DNA of 64,000 nt, taken from the NCBI GenBank assembly GCA_039090855.1, contig CM077005.1, forward strand, positions 73,528,607 to 73,592,606, given 5' to 3'. This document shows positions 54,357-64,000 of this stretch, in pieces (position 1 is the stretch's first letter; every line of letters begins with the position of its first letter). This DNA is from Macrothele yani. Its lineage: Eukaryota; Arthropoda; Arachnida; Araneae; Macrothelidae. Both the position numbers and the translations under genes were made by a program. The notes below the pieces were generated by a model. That model had not been told where the DNA came from and did not search any database. It saw only the letters and a list, made by a program, of their open reading frames with translations.

Positions 54357-54504
54357 TATGTGACTGACATACTACTGAGGTGATGCATGAGACCAAAGGA
54401 AAATTTGCATTGATAAGCCTTGCCATCATAACTCAGTCGGAAGATTATCCCGCTTCGGAGTTCGAATCCCACCATGGGGAAAAAGAGCTCGTTCGCTATA
54501 AAGT

Positions 54505-55911
54505 AACAACAAAAATGTTAATAACGAATAATTGGGTGTGATCAGCAGTTATTGTGATTCAAGAGAATGTATACGTATACATATCACTAAACAGTTCTCG
54601 GAGATTTACATGTTAGTTCCTGAAAGAAAGCTCATCAGCGAAATAAAAGTTTGAAACCTTTACTGGTTCTAGATTTGACCCTTTCTTTATGTATCAAATG
54701 TCTCCAATTACAGCCATCGTTTCACAGAACTGGAGCTTCAGTGACATCCATCACACGTCTCCCAAAAAGCTTTGAGTACTTTATGCGCTTCTTCTTTTTT
54801 AATGCAGATATCCTGAGTTGTATCTTCCTAGTATTTCCTTGGAGTTCCCCTTCCTTTCTTTCCTGCCAATTGGGCTGAAAAACATCTCTTAGCATCCTCC
54901 CACTCATTCTTTCAAAATGGCTAAATACCCACAAAATGCATCACAATGTGAAATACAACAGTAATTGAACATACATTTTAACTATCAAATTGTAAAACTT
55001 AGGATTTAGTATGTCTAATACTTTTTTAGCGTAGAGAATGCCAGCTTACAGAAAATAATAAGAATTTGCTAAGCTGATCTTATATTGATATGGATACAAA
55101 AATATCCATTTCTGTATCCATAAGTATGATATTGATAAAACTTATGGATATAAAAATATCCATTTTTGCCGATGTCAGAACACAGCATGGACTATTGTTG
55201 AAGAAAATTCACGAAAAATGGCACTCACACAAAAATGTGTTCGTAGGAAAAAGTTTTTTCTAGGCTGAACTTTGGAAACGAAAATGTGGTAGTAAGTACA
55301 AATTAACACTTTCCCCCATAATTAAAATATTGCACAGCATTAGAATCAGTAAAAGATATTTAAATTTTAGTCAAAGTGGTTCGTATCCCATGCAGAAAAA
55401 TTTATTTCGATCAATAGTTTGAAATCCAGGATTGAAAACATTTTTAGAACAAAATGCATTCGGCCAGTTAATCATGGAAAAGTAAATGTGTACACCAAGG
55501 CTAGCCATAACAAAGGCTTTCGCACAAAAGAATCTACATATTATACCTCTGGGTCAATGAATCGTAAGAGGAAACAAAATATGCATTTACGTCTTCCCCT
55601 CAGCGAGAAAACTACGAATCGTTTGAAGTGCAGACTGTGCGCAGTGTTTTTCCTACTAAATGCTAGCCGATGCAATAAGAATTCTCTAAACGCGATTTTT
55701 AAAATAGGAAATCTATTTGCAATTAAAAAGTTTAGAACCAAACATTATAAATAATAAAAACAAATGTGAAAAATTTTATTCCCAAAGGACGATACCTGTT
55801 CAAACGTATCATGACACTTGCTTATCCAAAATCTACTTTTAATAGGAAATCCAGTTGGACCACCCATAGCTACTACTACACCCTGCTGGGAAGACTTTAC
55901 GCTAGATATCA
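54505..55911. other. No recognised gene
   Basis: A small imperfect inverted sequence (about 55085-55168, GGATA(C/T)AAAAATATCCAT twice) is the only structure noted. The open frame 55419-55754 has no recognised motif. Confidence 0.4.
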
Positions 55912-56138
55912 TTAGTACGTTGCTCCGGAAATTTCCTGCCATTTTAACAGAAAAGAGTATTAGTCAAATCGGTCACCGATTTCAGGCCGTTCGGCCGGGC
56001 TCGTAGTCGCCTTACAATTCTAAATATTATTAGTACGTTGCTCCGGGAATTTCCTGTCATTTTAACACAAAAGAGTATTAGTCAAATTGGTCACCTATAT
56101 CAGGCCGTTCGGCCGGGCTCGTAGTCGCCTTCCAATTC
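55912..56138 (+). repeat. 118-bp tandem duplication
   Basis: TTAGTACGTTGCTCCGG begins at 55912 and again at 56030. The two units, each containing CAGGCCGTTCGGCCGGGCTC, differ at about eight positions. Confidence 0.9.
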
Positions 56139-56194
56139 GTCTCAAAGACATTCCATGAGAATGAGATATAGGCTCTATGCAGACTAATCGAGTT

Positions 56195-56790
56195 CTTCTA
56201 CACTCATCCTATTAAACCATTCCTACACGAACTTCACTTTCTTGGACGGGGGCATTGTGCTGTTGGTAAAGGGAAAAGCCTTCATTGAACTGTTGCCGTA
56301 ATGTTGAGAGCACAGAATTGTCGAGAATGTCATAGAAGACAGGAACATTAAGATTCCTGGGCACTGGAACTAGGGGTTCCACTCCAAACCATGAGCAACA
56401 TCCCTTGAGCATGATGCCTCTTCCACCAATCTTCACATTTGGCACAACACAGTCGAGTAAGTAAAGTCCACCTGACATCCTCCACACCCAGACTGTCAGG
56501 TGGTGAAATTTGATTTATAATTCCAGGGAATCCATTTCCACAAATCCAAGGTTTACTAGCGTCGAGGTTTGCAGCACTCCAACCGACGGTTGGCATTCAT
56601 CTTGTTGATGTTCGGTTTGTGTGCTGCTGCTGCTACTTTATCGAAACCATTTCCTTTTGGGTCTCGATGAACCGTTATGATGCTGACGTTGCTTTCAGGG
56701 GCTTTTTGGAACTCATTAGTGAATGTTGCAACAGGAGACAGGTGTTTTTATCGTACCACTTGTTTTAGTACACACCAATCCCGCTCTGTT
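56195..56790 (-). pseudogene. Decayed Tc1-like transposase fragment
   Basis: Minus strand: [20 protein letters not shown] at about 56440-56490, then [37 protein letters not shown] and [10 protein letters not shown], where the catalytic Asp is His. Same family as 11345-12330. The C-terminal third is missing or unrecognisable. Confidence 0.75.
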
Positions 56791-56834
56791 ATTTTTATGT
56801 GGCCTACCAGGTTGCGATTGCATTGTTGTTGCTC

Positions 56835-56880
56835 CTAGGCATGTTAGTTGTCGTTAAACCCCGAATCAGAAAAAAAAATT
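56835..56880 (+). mobile_element. SINE 3' tail fragment
   Basis: GTTGTCGTTAAACCCCGAATCAG plus an A run matches the 3' end shared by the SINEs here; head and body are absent. Confidence 0.65.
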
Positions 56881-57236
56881 TCTCAGACTTCTTTGTTCTT
56901 CAAATTTATTTTCTTGTGAACAATGAATTCGTACTTTATAAAAATGAGAACAGGATTGTAATAAATGAAAATCAATCCATCGGTTTCCCAGTATTTAGTG
57001 CGCAAGAATTTAGGCTGTAGTATTCCAAGTTTGGTTTCTGCTGCTTCAAACTCCTGACGTAGGCCGGAAATCAAGTTACGCCGTGAGTATAGAACAGAGG
57101 AGCCTCATAATGAACACGTTTATCTCCCTCTCCTTCAGGCTTCACTAGCTGCCGTTCAGGCCTATGTGTAGTACACGTCGTGCCCGACTGAGGATTTTGT
57201 ACCAAACTGTAGTGTGTTTTTTTCGGTGAAATACCT

Positions 57237-57399
57237 TGTGACGTCTCTGAACCACAGGACGAACATGAGATAAAGGTAGATAGCAGCGAGAGCACATGTC
57301 CGCGTAGCTCAGTTGGGAGAGCGACTTATTCCAGAGTGAGAGGACCCGGTTTCGATGACCGGGGTGGACAAAGATGATGGAGAAATTTTCTTCGCCATA
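57237..57399 (+). mobile_element. Solo LTR of TRIM-like subfamily A
   Basis: 163 bp starting TGTGACGTC and ending TTCGCCATA, the same length as the LTRs at 33526. Flanks ACCT (57233-57236) and ACGT (57400-57403) agree at three of four bases. The tRNA-like segment GTCCGCGTAGCTCAGTTGGG to GGTGGAC (about 57299-57369) is recognisable. No second LTR or interior is attached. Confidence 0.82.
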
Positions 57400-57403
57400 A
57401 CGT

Positions 57404-58288
57404 ATTATACCTCATGTACACTAAGACACCAGTTTGCATGGTACGCATGCCCTCTTCACATAAATGGCTCACTCCCACACGTGAAACGGCAGATGAGCGG
57501 GTTGTGCTGAACCGTCAGATCAACTCGTCGGGCATCCGCCAGACCTCGACACAGGGTCCGAACGGGCAAAACGAGCAACCTGTTTGATTTGAGCGTGGAA
57601 CAATGGTAGGCGCAAAATGTTTTGTTTCGACGATCTCATATAGACCCCTTCTTCTGGGCTTTTCATGTATAACGTAGGGTTTACCATGAATGTTGCGACA
57701 CGCAAAAACTTCCAACACTCATCTTCTGGATGAATATAGCTGGTGGATAAGAGGGTTCAAAGGAGACTGGCTACATGACCGTCGTCTATTGTAGCCATTC
57801 ACGTCATGTGCTTTCAGTAATGATCCTTCGAACCTAAATGCTGAATTCTCAGTGGTACCGGGTTGTAGACCATCTGTTTGCTTTCACGATTCTCTCCAGC
57901 TTTCTTTGATCCCCTGATCCACCGGATGTCTTCGCCCGATTACTGGTAGTGTTTTGCATGTCTCACCATTCACGGGAAATACTTGTTTTGCATGAAAAAC
58001 CCAGGATAATGGTCGTTTGGGAAATGCTCGAATCAGCGGTCCTAACGCCAACTATCATGTCATGTTCAAAATTGCTCAGATTCGTTTTGACGATTTCGAC
58101 CCTCAGTCGTAACTGATATTTGACAAGCTGGTCTGCCTAACGACTAGCTCGTCATATCATACACTGCGCTCACATGACGTCTTGCGTTCTTGAGTGATCA
58201 CATGTTTGTGGTCACTCCAGCACGCAAGGCGTCATGTGAGACTTCCGATCCAAGTGTTCCCCAAGGAAATAACAAACCGGGATCTTCG
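57404..58288. other. No certain gene; possible Tc1-like trace
   Basis: FERGTMVGAKCFVSTI on the plus strand (about 57590-57640) resembles the N terminus of Tc1-like transposases (compare CERGTIVGARS at 7650). The rest is unrecognisable. Confidence 0.35.
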
Positions 58289-59196
58289 TAAAGATGCACA
58301 GATCAGCCAAAAGATTAAAACCACCTACCTAATATGATGTAGGTCCTCCTCTCACCACCAAAAGAGCTCTCGCCCGATAAGGCATAGATTCAACGAGATG
58401 TTGGTAGGTGTCTCTTAATATTCGGTACTGTGACTGCAACAGAAGATTCCCGTGTTCCTGTAAATTACGTAGTTGGGATGATACTACTCCTACCCGTTTC
58501 TCCAACACAAATCCCAAACGCATTCATGTCCGGTGAATTTGGGGGTCATGACAATAAATGAAATTCCTCTTCATGTTCTTAGAAACATTCTTGAAACTTC
58601 TTCTCAGTGTGGCATGGAGCATTGACTTTTTCAAAGTCGCCATCTTCGTAAGGGAACAGAGTCGCCATAAAATAGTGTGCTTGATCGGCCACAATATTCA
58701 GGTACGTGACAGCTGTCACAATTCGCTCTACTGGAATAATCGGTCCAAGTGTTCCCCAAGGAAATATTGCTCTCTCCTCGTCCCGTGGTGCATCCAAGTG
58801 AAAAGGCTTCTTTGGGTAAACGTCACACACGAGCCTGTCCGGAAAACGGGATTCGTCTGACCATAAGATCCTCTTTCAATCTTCTATGATCCAATGTCCG
58901 TAGTTACTTGCCCGCCGCAAGCGTTGACGACGGTTAACGGATGTAAGCATAGGCATACGAATGAATCTGCGGCTGCGGAGACCCATATCCAAGACTGTAC
59001 GATGGCCTGTGTGTTCGTGAGCCCTTCATCACAATTAAAATTATGGGTAATGTCAGCCACATTAGGCCGCCTGGTTCTGCGGACAAGATGAGGTAACCTG
59101 CGCTGACCTCTGGCATCAATGAGGCCTGCCCTGTCCACGCCTTGCACCTACCAGCGTCGCTGTTTGGGAAATTCTCCTACCAAGACGTTTTGCCAT
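58289..59196 (-). pseudogene. Tc1-like transposase relic
   Basis: Minus strand: MAKRLGRRISQTATLVGARR starts at 59196, followed after frame changes by RRLPHLVRRTRRPNVADITH and VYPKKPFHLDAPRDEERAIF. VTAVTYLNIVADQAHYFMAT, FEKVNAPCHTEKKFQECF and a C-terminal YQHLVESMPYRARALLVVRG GPTSY complete it. The YLNIVADQ and RGGPTSY blocks are hallmarks of the families at 7619 and 22689. The second Asp of the triad is changed (KVNAPCH). Outer sequence AGATCAGCCAAAAGATTAAA near 58303 may be one terminal repeat. Confidence 0.78.
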
Positions 59197-59238
59197 AGTG
59201 ATCTAACCTTTGTCGAAATCAGACAAATCCTTTGCTAT

Positions 59239-59655
59239 ACATCAAACAAAGATCTTCGCTCTACCCACGTTTATAAGTGAGTCACGGAAAAATTCTCATT
59301 GGCCACCACCGAGAGTTGAACCCAGGGTCTTCCAGTTACGCACCGGATATGCTTCCGCTACACCACAGCGGCCTCGAATTCCTCCAGACTCACACACGCT
59401 AACTGCCAAGCCAATTTGGCAGGTTGCTTCTTGGAGCCCCGCAAAATGCTGGGGATTTACCAAGAAGCAACCTGCCAAATTGGCTTGGCAGTTAGCGTGT
59501 GTGAGTCTGGAGGAATTCGAGGCCGCTGTGGTGTAGCGGAAGCATATCCGGTGCGTAACTGGAAGACCCTGGGTTCAACTCCCAATGGTGGCCAATGAGA
59601 ATTTTTCAGTGACTCACTTATAAACGTGGAAAGAGCGAAGATATTTGTTTGATGT
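59239..59655. repeat. Palindrome with a tRNA-like sequence in each arm
   Basis: Arms 59239-59434 and 59460-59655 (196 bp each) are inverted copies with only a handful of differences, separated by 25 bp that itself can form a CCCCGCA/TGCTGGGG hairpin. In the right arm, GGCCGCTGTGGTGTAGCGGA to CCAATGGTGGCC (about 59521-59593) is tRNA-like: a 7-bp acceptor stem with G-U pairs, an A-box-like TGGTGTAGCGG and a B box GGTTCAACTCC. The left arm contains its inverted copy. Confidence 0.9.
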
Positions 59656-59659
59656 CCCT

Positions 59660-60536
59660 GGTCCACGTTAAATGTCTGTATTAAAATCCTTTGCTTTTCC
59701 CATGTTGAGAAGGAACGAAATACTAACTGAGAGAGCTCGAATCCAGGTATTATATATATATGATTGGCGACCTTGGCACGTGAAGGTGACGGGCTGCACT
59801 CGCACTGATTTTCATAACGCCAAGCGGATTTTAAGGTTTTGGTTGTTCGGTGTATATTTTTTCAAATGAGAAAAGTCAGTGAAAGTTGTATAGTGGAAAT
59901 GTGACCAAGTTTTCTTGATTTCCTTAGTAAGAACTCGACATGGTAAATTCCTTTTGATAAACGTTTTGGAACACTAATAAATCATAGTCTAATGCAAAGT
60001 ATTCATGGTTGAGGAGGACACAAGTTGGGCCTTTTAACATCGTGACATCTTAAATGGTATCTGTTGGTTTCAGTGAAGCCATTTACAAACTTCAAAATGT
60101 AGTTTACCGATTTCATTAACTAACTACAAATCTTCAAACGCAGTTAGGTCATTTGAATCTGCAAATGAATTGCGGAAAAAACCTGGCAAATATATTTTGA
60201 CAAAACTGCTTTTTTTTCAGGCGTCAGGAGGTTATTTAAGGGAGAAGGAAATTTTGGTGGGAGTATGACGGTTTTTTTTCATTCATGAGAAAATGTGGTG
60301 GCTGGCTGAAAACAAAACTCAGTGCCCACGTTTGAATAGGTGGCATAAATTTTAGCCAATACAGGCGCTAATCTTTCCCAAGCCAGCCTCTTTAAGAGAG
60401 CAGATATCACGTTTTTACAGATATTTAGAGGACTGTAGGAAATACGTTTGCAACTTGAAAGAGTTTCCTCAAAAGACAAAGCATCTCTAATACTGTAAAT
60501 CAAGATTTACTGAATCTATGTATTTGGCATGAAACG
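59660..60536. other. No recognised gene
   Basis: Nothing recognised in this stretch. Confidence 0.45.
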
Positions 60537-60644
60537 TACACTGCCCATCAAAAAATAAGTACGAAACACAAAAGTGTAAATAACAAACTGAGCAGTAGAG
60601 ATAGACGCATACAAAATTTTGACTGCGCTGCGGTGTTGAAAAAT

Positions 60645-60830
60645 GTTAAGCCCCCTATGTGTCTGAGTGGTCAGAGGAGTAGGTTTCTGAGCTTGAGTAC
60701 AAATACAGCATGATTGGTGTGTTGTCTCACGGAGCTGGTTCTATCTCAGTTCGGAACAAGTGACCTCAAGTTAGGAAAGGGGGACTGCTCATGATGATCG
60801 TTAAACCCCAAAACAAATAAAACATGCAAA
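60645..60830 (+). mobile_element. SINE with a Leu/Ser-type head and SINE-A-like tail
   Basis: Head GTGTCTGAGTGGTCAGAGGA, then GTGTTGTCTCACGGAGCTGG, GGAACAAGTGACCTCAAGTT and a tail CGTTAAACCCCAAAACAAAT. The body and tail resemble SINE-A; the head does not. Confidence 0.65.
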
Positions 60831-61048
60831 TCTCAAATGACGTGTTCATACTGATAATCAAATTATTTGAGGAACCATGGGATTTCGGGGCTGAAGACGC
60901 ACTTAGGAACAAGCGGCAAAATGTTCTGAGGGCCTGTTCTGTGCCACTTAATAACGGAATCCCCGCAATATGACTGCTGCCTTTCGTTATTGCATGAAAT
61001 CAGCAAATAGAAGCACCCAGTCTAAATTCAGACTACTCACAGTAATCC

Positions 61049-61082
61049 AAGTATCTTCCTATGCTCTGATAGGAAGATACTT
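61049..61082. other. Perfect 14-bp hairpin
   Basis: AAGTATCTTCCTAT and ATAGGAAGATACTT are exact inverted copies around the 6-base loop GCTCTG. Confidence 0.85.
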
Positions 61083-61154
61083 TGTTCCGATTGATGCAAC
61101 CTGGTTTGTCACAACTGAGGATTCTATGCCCGTAGGTCAGGCTGTATGCTTGCT

Positions 61155-61211
61155 GTTAAAGGGCAACTACAGTAGCGCATTTGCTGTTAAAGGACAATTA
61201 CAGTAGCGCAT
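61155..61211 (+). repeat. Short tandem duplication
   Basis: TGCTGTTAAAGG(G/A)CAA(C/T)TACAGTAGCGCAT occurs twice in tandem, about 30 bp apart. Confidence 0.85.
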
Positions 61212-61214
61212 GGT

Positions 61215-61415
61215 ATTTTTCTCAGGGGAAGGGTGAGTTTACATTCACAGTAAGCAGTACCCCGTCCGTAATTTAGGGTCACTAAATCCAAAAAAGGAAG
61301 ACAGCCAGTGCCGTAAAACAAACACACCACCGATGCCTCATCCGGGACTCGGACCCGAGCTATTCGGTGAATGGTCAGAGATCAGCGCTTAGACAACTTC
61401 ACCATAGGGGCTGCT
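61215..61415 (-). mobile_element. SINE-A copy, diverged
   Basis: Minus strand: CCGTCCGTAATTTAGGGTCA, GCCAGTGCCGTAAAACAAAC, GGACTCGGACCCGAGC (B box complement) and TTAGACAACTTCACCATAGG (A box complement). Confidence 0.82.
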
Positions 61416-61544
61416 GGTTTAAGTGGTTTCATAATCATGGCGGCTTAATTTTTGAATAGTGACTTACTATATCATTAACAGATGTGTCAAGGTTTTATCC
61501 AGAATGACAGGATGTCTGTTTGAAAGAGTAATATAAGATCCAAT

Positions 61545-61760
61545 ATACGACCATAGATGGACCGCCGAAATTTTAGATTGGATTCCAAGGGACAGGAAAA
61601 GACCCAGAAAAAGACCACATGGGAGATGGGTGGATGAAATTCGTAAATATGCGGGAGTGACATGGAGGAGACTGGCACAAGACAGACCGTTGTGGAGGAA
61701 ACTTGGGGAGACCTTCGTCCAGCAGTGGATTAATAATGGTTGACAATGATGATGATGATG
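61545..61760 (+). mobile_element. 5'-truncated RTE insertion
   Basis: Encodes DHRWTAEILDWIPRDRKRPR, then KRPHGRWVDEIRKYAGVTWR, RLAQDRPLWRKLGETFVQQW and INNG plus a stop. This is nearly identical to the last about 70 residues of the intact RTE protein at 47236. It ends in TGACAATGATGATGATGATG. ATACG occurs at the 5' junction (61545-61549) and after the tail (61761-61765), a possible short target-site duplication. Confidence 0.9.
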
Positions 61761-61859
61761 ATACGGCTCGTAACGCAAACGGGCGAAATGCTTTCCATGG
61801 TGGCAATTAAACGTGCTGTGGGGAAGATTTTCACTAAGTGGTAGTACTGCCTCCATGTT

Positions 61860-62210
61860 TTTTCTAACGGACCTGTGGCAGTTGTGAAGTAAGATCCGAG
61901 ATTCTGAGTTTCTTTGCGAGGCTGTAGGTGAGTTCATTTGTCGCAGAGGTTATCCTAATGGATGGTAACACCCGTCCTCACACAGATAAAGTCGAAGGCG
62001 CAGATCTTGAAGAAGAAGTTATGCAACGAATGGAATTGGCAGGTATTTTCTCCATACCTCAACCATATGGAATGCATTGCTACCTCTCAGCCCGATCCAG
62101 GAAACCTCCGAGACTTCAAGCGTGCTCGCATTCATCCACAGCAGTTATTGCTTTCCCACTCGCTGCACCATATTATTGAAGGTATGTCTCGTGGATGTTA
62201 AGTCCACATT
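61860..62210 (+). pseudogene. Tc1-like transposase C-terminal relic
   Basis: MDGNTRPHTDKVEGADLEEE and VMQRMELAG (from about 61961) correspond to the DNxRPH catalytic block and following spacer of the family at 14800-15715, with the second Asp kept in a diverged context. After a frameshift, PGNLRDFKRARIHPQQ and LHHIIEGMSRGC form the C terminus. The N-terminal two-thirds is unrecognisable. Confidence 0.7.
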
Positions 62211-62435
62211 ACTTTTAAATATACGTTTGTGCGTACCAAAAATCCACCCTATTTCGGCAATTTTCCTCAGAGACATGTGTTTAGAGGCACGTGTCCGTCT
62301 TGCTTCATACTTGTACGACAAGCGGACACGTATGAACCTCATTGTACTTAGTATTAATCTCGACGTTCCTTGGTTAATTACTTTTGGAACTCTTCCTATT
62401 ACTCATTTCGAGCTCAACTTTTGACGAGCAGTGTA

Positions 62436-63480
62436 TTTTCAGTATAACTATCAAAATGTTTATTCAATACAGGACCTTCAATCATGAACGTTTATTATGA
62501 GTTTTGCTTTGTTCACAGCTGTTTCTATATGGTTGAACATAAATGTGCAAAAAGTTACTGCCCATTGGTATTATATTTTTATTGACACTAAGTGCAGAAG
62601 AAGTAATGATAAAGCGAATTATTTTCATGTGAAGACAAATATCAAGAAATGTGGTTAACTCTCCGCGGCTTTCAGTGTTAATCCGAGCAATATTTTCCCT
62701 TTAACCTGTTCCTTTTGGTTGAATCGAAGCACCAGCATCTCAGTAGCGTTTTCTTCCTCTGTTATCTGATTCTGTGAAGTTCCGGTGCCATAAATCGCGG
62801 TGCCAAATTTCTGTGCAGCAAGTAATTGCGGCGGTAAATCACGTTCCACGGAAGCCTTTTCCGGGTGCCCTCTGTATCAAAGAAATGTAAGGTCTCCGCT
62901 TTTTGAGAATGAAATATGATAAAACTGCTGAAATGAGTTCCCCAGAACAAGGACAGAAGTAAGGGACAATCATGAGTTCTTTTTGAACGCTTATTATTAC
63001 CCTTTATAACAAGTGAGCGTAGAAAAATGAACATTTGTCTTTGACTGATGACTAAAATCGAATATGTCGTTCTTTTTTTTTATAGGATCATCTTAAACCA
63101 CTTTAAATAAAAGTGTGACATGCCACCGAAATATGTACATATATAAAGGAAACACATGCGCTATCTCTGTAAGAAGGCTTGTTACTAGTAGATCTAACTT
63201 ATAAATTATATTATAGGAGAACTATTCTAACAAATAGCTGAACCTGATAAAATTTGTCTATGCAGCTTAATTTCTTGTCTGCTCAAGAAGAACAATGCGC
63301 AACCCCTTTGTTATGATCTGCGACGGATAGTGATCGAGAGAATGTGTTCATTCCGACCGAAATTACATTTTACAAAGTTAATTCAGAGCAGCATTATCAG
63401 ACGGCATCTTGTCGTTGTGAAATCCCCTGAAGCACATTTCAGAAATAAGGGAAGAACTTGGTTATGAATGGTGTGATATA
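62436..63480. other. No recognised gene
   Basis: Nothing recognised; AT-rich. Confidence 0.45.
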
Positions 63481-63482
63481 TA

Positions 63483-64000
63483 CACTGAAGAGCAATTGAA
63501 TTAGAGACAGCTGGCGTTATACAAATGTGGCGCGGTGGGAGGCTCTGTAAACGGAAACGATGCAGCAATCCGACAATATAAGGAGTGATGCGACGGGAAT
63601 AAGTAAGAGTCGGAAGCAGTATGGGTAAGACGAATGATCTAAGCGCATTTGATCGTGAGCAAATATCCGGGGCCCGACGAATGTGTCACTACATCTTGGA
63701 AGTCGTGTAGGCACTGGGATTTCACGAGCCACTGTGTCACGGGTGCACCGTGAGTACATCGAATCCGGTAAAATCTTGCCATGCAAGGGCGAACTGCCGT
63801 GGACAACAACGTGTGGATGAGCGGGGTCATCGTCGGCTAGCTCGCATAGTAACAGCGGGCCACAGTGCAAGAAATCATTCGGCAATTTAACGCTGGTGCA
63901 CAAAAACGTGTAAGCAGCCAAACCATCCAGAACCATCTCCTCGCTATGAGGTACAGAAGCCATCGTCCCACGAGGGTACCGTTGCTGACCGCACATCACA
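63483..64000 (+). mobile_element. Tc1-like DD36E transposon, second copy, runs off the window
   Basis: The left terminal repeat CACTGAAGAGCAATTGAATT and the following sequence are nearly identical to the element at 28043-29247. TA flank at 63481-63482. The right end lies beyond the window. Confidence 0.93.
63621..64000 (+). pseudogene. Tc1-like transposase N-terminal part, second copy
   Basis: MGKTNDLSAFDREQISGARR starts at ATG 63621, showing the true family start. A TAG follows 30 codons later (about 63708-63710) after LEVV, and a small deletion shifts the frame soon after (GISRATVSRVHREYIESGKI reads in another frame). An insertion near 63825-63845 (GTCATCGTCGGCTAGCTCGC) and a deletion further disturb it. 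The helix-turn-helix part with FNAGAQKRVSSQTIQNHLLA is still visible. Inactive. Confidence 0.9.

Larger units (their letters stand above)
52703..54500 (+). mobile_element. TRIM-like LTR element, subfamily C, carrying a Tc1-like insertion
   Basis: Target-site duplication AAGT (52699-52702 and 54501-54504). The 5' LTR 52703-52854 starts TGTGGCATACTA and the 3' LTR 54359-54500 starts TGTGACTGACATACTA; both end CGCT(T/A)TA. One base after the 5' LTR is TGGAGCCCAAAC (52856-52867), matching subfamily A's TGGCGCCCGAAC at ten of twelve bases. The purine-rich AAGGCTGGGATA precedes the 3' LTR once the Tc1-like element is removed. Each LTR has a tRNA-like segment (around GGCGTAGTTCAGACGGTAG and ATAACTCAGTCGGAAG). 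Without the Tc1-like element it is about 480 bp. Confidence 0.85.
60539..62433 (+). mobile_element. Composite Tc1-like element with two SINEs and an RTE fragment
   Basis: Terminal repeats CACTGCCCATCAAAA (left) and, reversed, CACTGCTCGTCAAAA (right) with TA flanks at 60537-60538 and 62434-62435. Inside are SINE copies at 60645-60830 and 61215-61415, an RTE 3' fragment at 61545-61760 and transposase relics at 61860-62210. Removing the insertions leaves about 1.3 kb. Confidence 0.7.

Overview
The window is eukaryotic, repeat-rich DNA, most likely from an arthropod and plausibly an arachnid such as a spider. This is an inference: the Tc1/mariner copies, RTE LINE, Penelope-like fragments, tRNA-derived SINEs and low GC fit, but no conserved host gene is present to fix the taxon. 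No bacterial-type genes, CRISPR or operons are present. I found no convincing intact host protein gene. The only long undamaged reading frame is an RTE-type retrotransposon (47236-50196, minus strand).

Layout. 1-1741: a large palindrome made of two head-to-head Penelope-like copies. 3.1-4.7 kb: a Tc1-like element whose transposase has expanded into a minisatellite. 7.5-9.1 kb: a Tc1-like element split by a miniature LTR element. 10.7-12.7 kb: further miniature LTR copies around a decayed Tc1-like gene. 13.9-16.2 kb: a Tc1-like element carrying a 31-bp minisatellite and two SINEs. 18.8-20.0 kb: nested SINEs, then a Helitron 3' end. 22.4-24.8 kb: a hAT-like element split by a Tc1-like element. 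27.1-29.2 kb: a long-TIR element with a DD36E Tc1-like element in its target-site duplication. 33.5-37.3 kb: a nearly perfect miniature LTR element, then a 3-kb hAT-like element enclosing a broken C2H2 zinc-finger array. 37.6-41.9 kb: Tc1-like, RTE and Penelope remnants. 43.1-45.8 kb: a satellite and a related Tc1/mariner-superfamily element. 46.2-50.4 kb: RTE copies. 50.5-54.5 kb: two copies of one Tc1-like family, one inside a miniature LTR element. 55.9-64 kb: a tandem duplication, Tc1-like remnants, a tRNA-bearing palindrome and a composite Tc1-like element.

The most interesting system is a set of very small non-coding LTR retrotransposons (TRIM-like, about 440-600 bp without insertions) at six loci in three subfamilies. 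Their 142-163-bp LTRs contain a tRNA-like sequence with RNA polymerase III A and B boxes. The full copies have a primer-binding-site-like sequence about one base after the 5' LTR, a purine tract before the 3' LTR, and 4-bp target-site duplications (GGTT, GGAT, ATTT, AAGT; GTGT for a solo LTR). The arrangement resembles the plant Cassandra TRIMs, whose LTRs carry 5S rRNA, but with a tRNA instead. I do not know of a described tRNA-bearing equivalent.

Nothing suggests the genes here act in a shared host pathway; the relationships are insertion histories. Autonomous partners are probably elsewhere: an LTR retrotransposon for the TRIM-like elements, a hAT transposase for the hAT-like elements, and a LINE for the SINEs.
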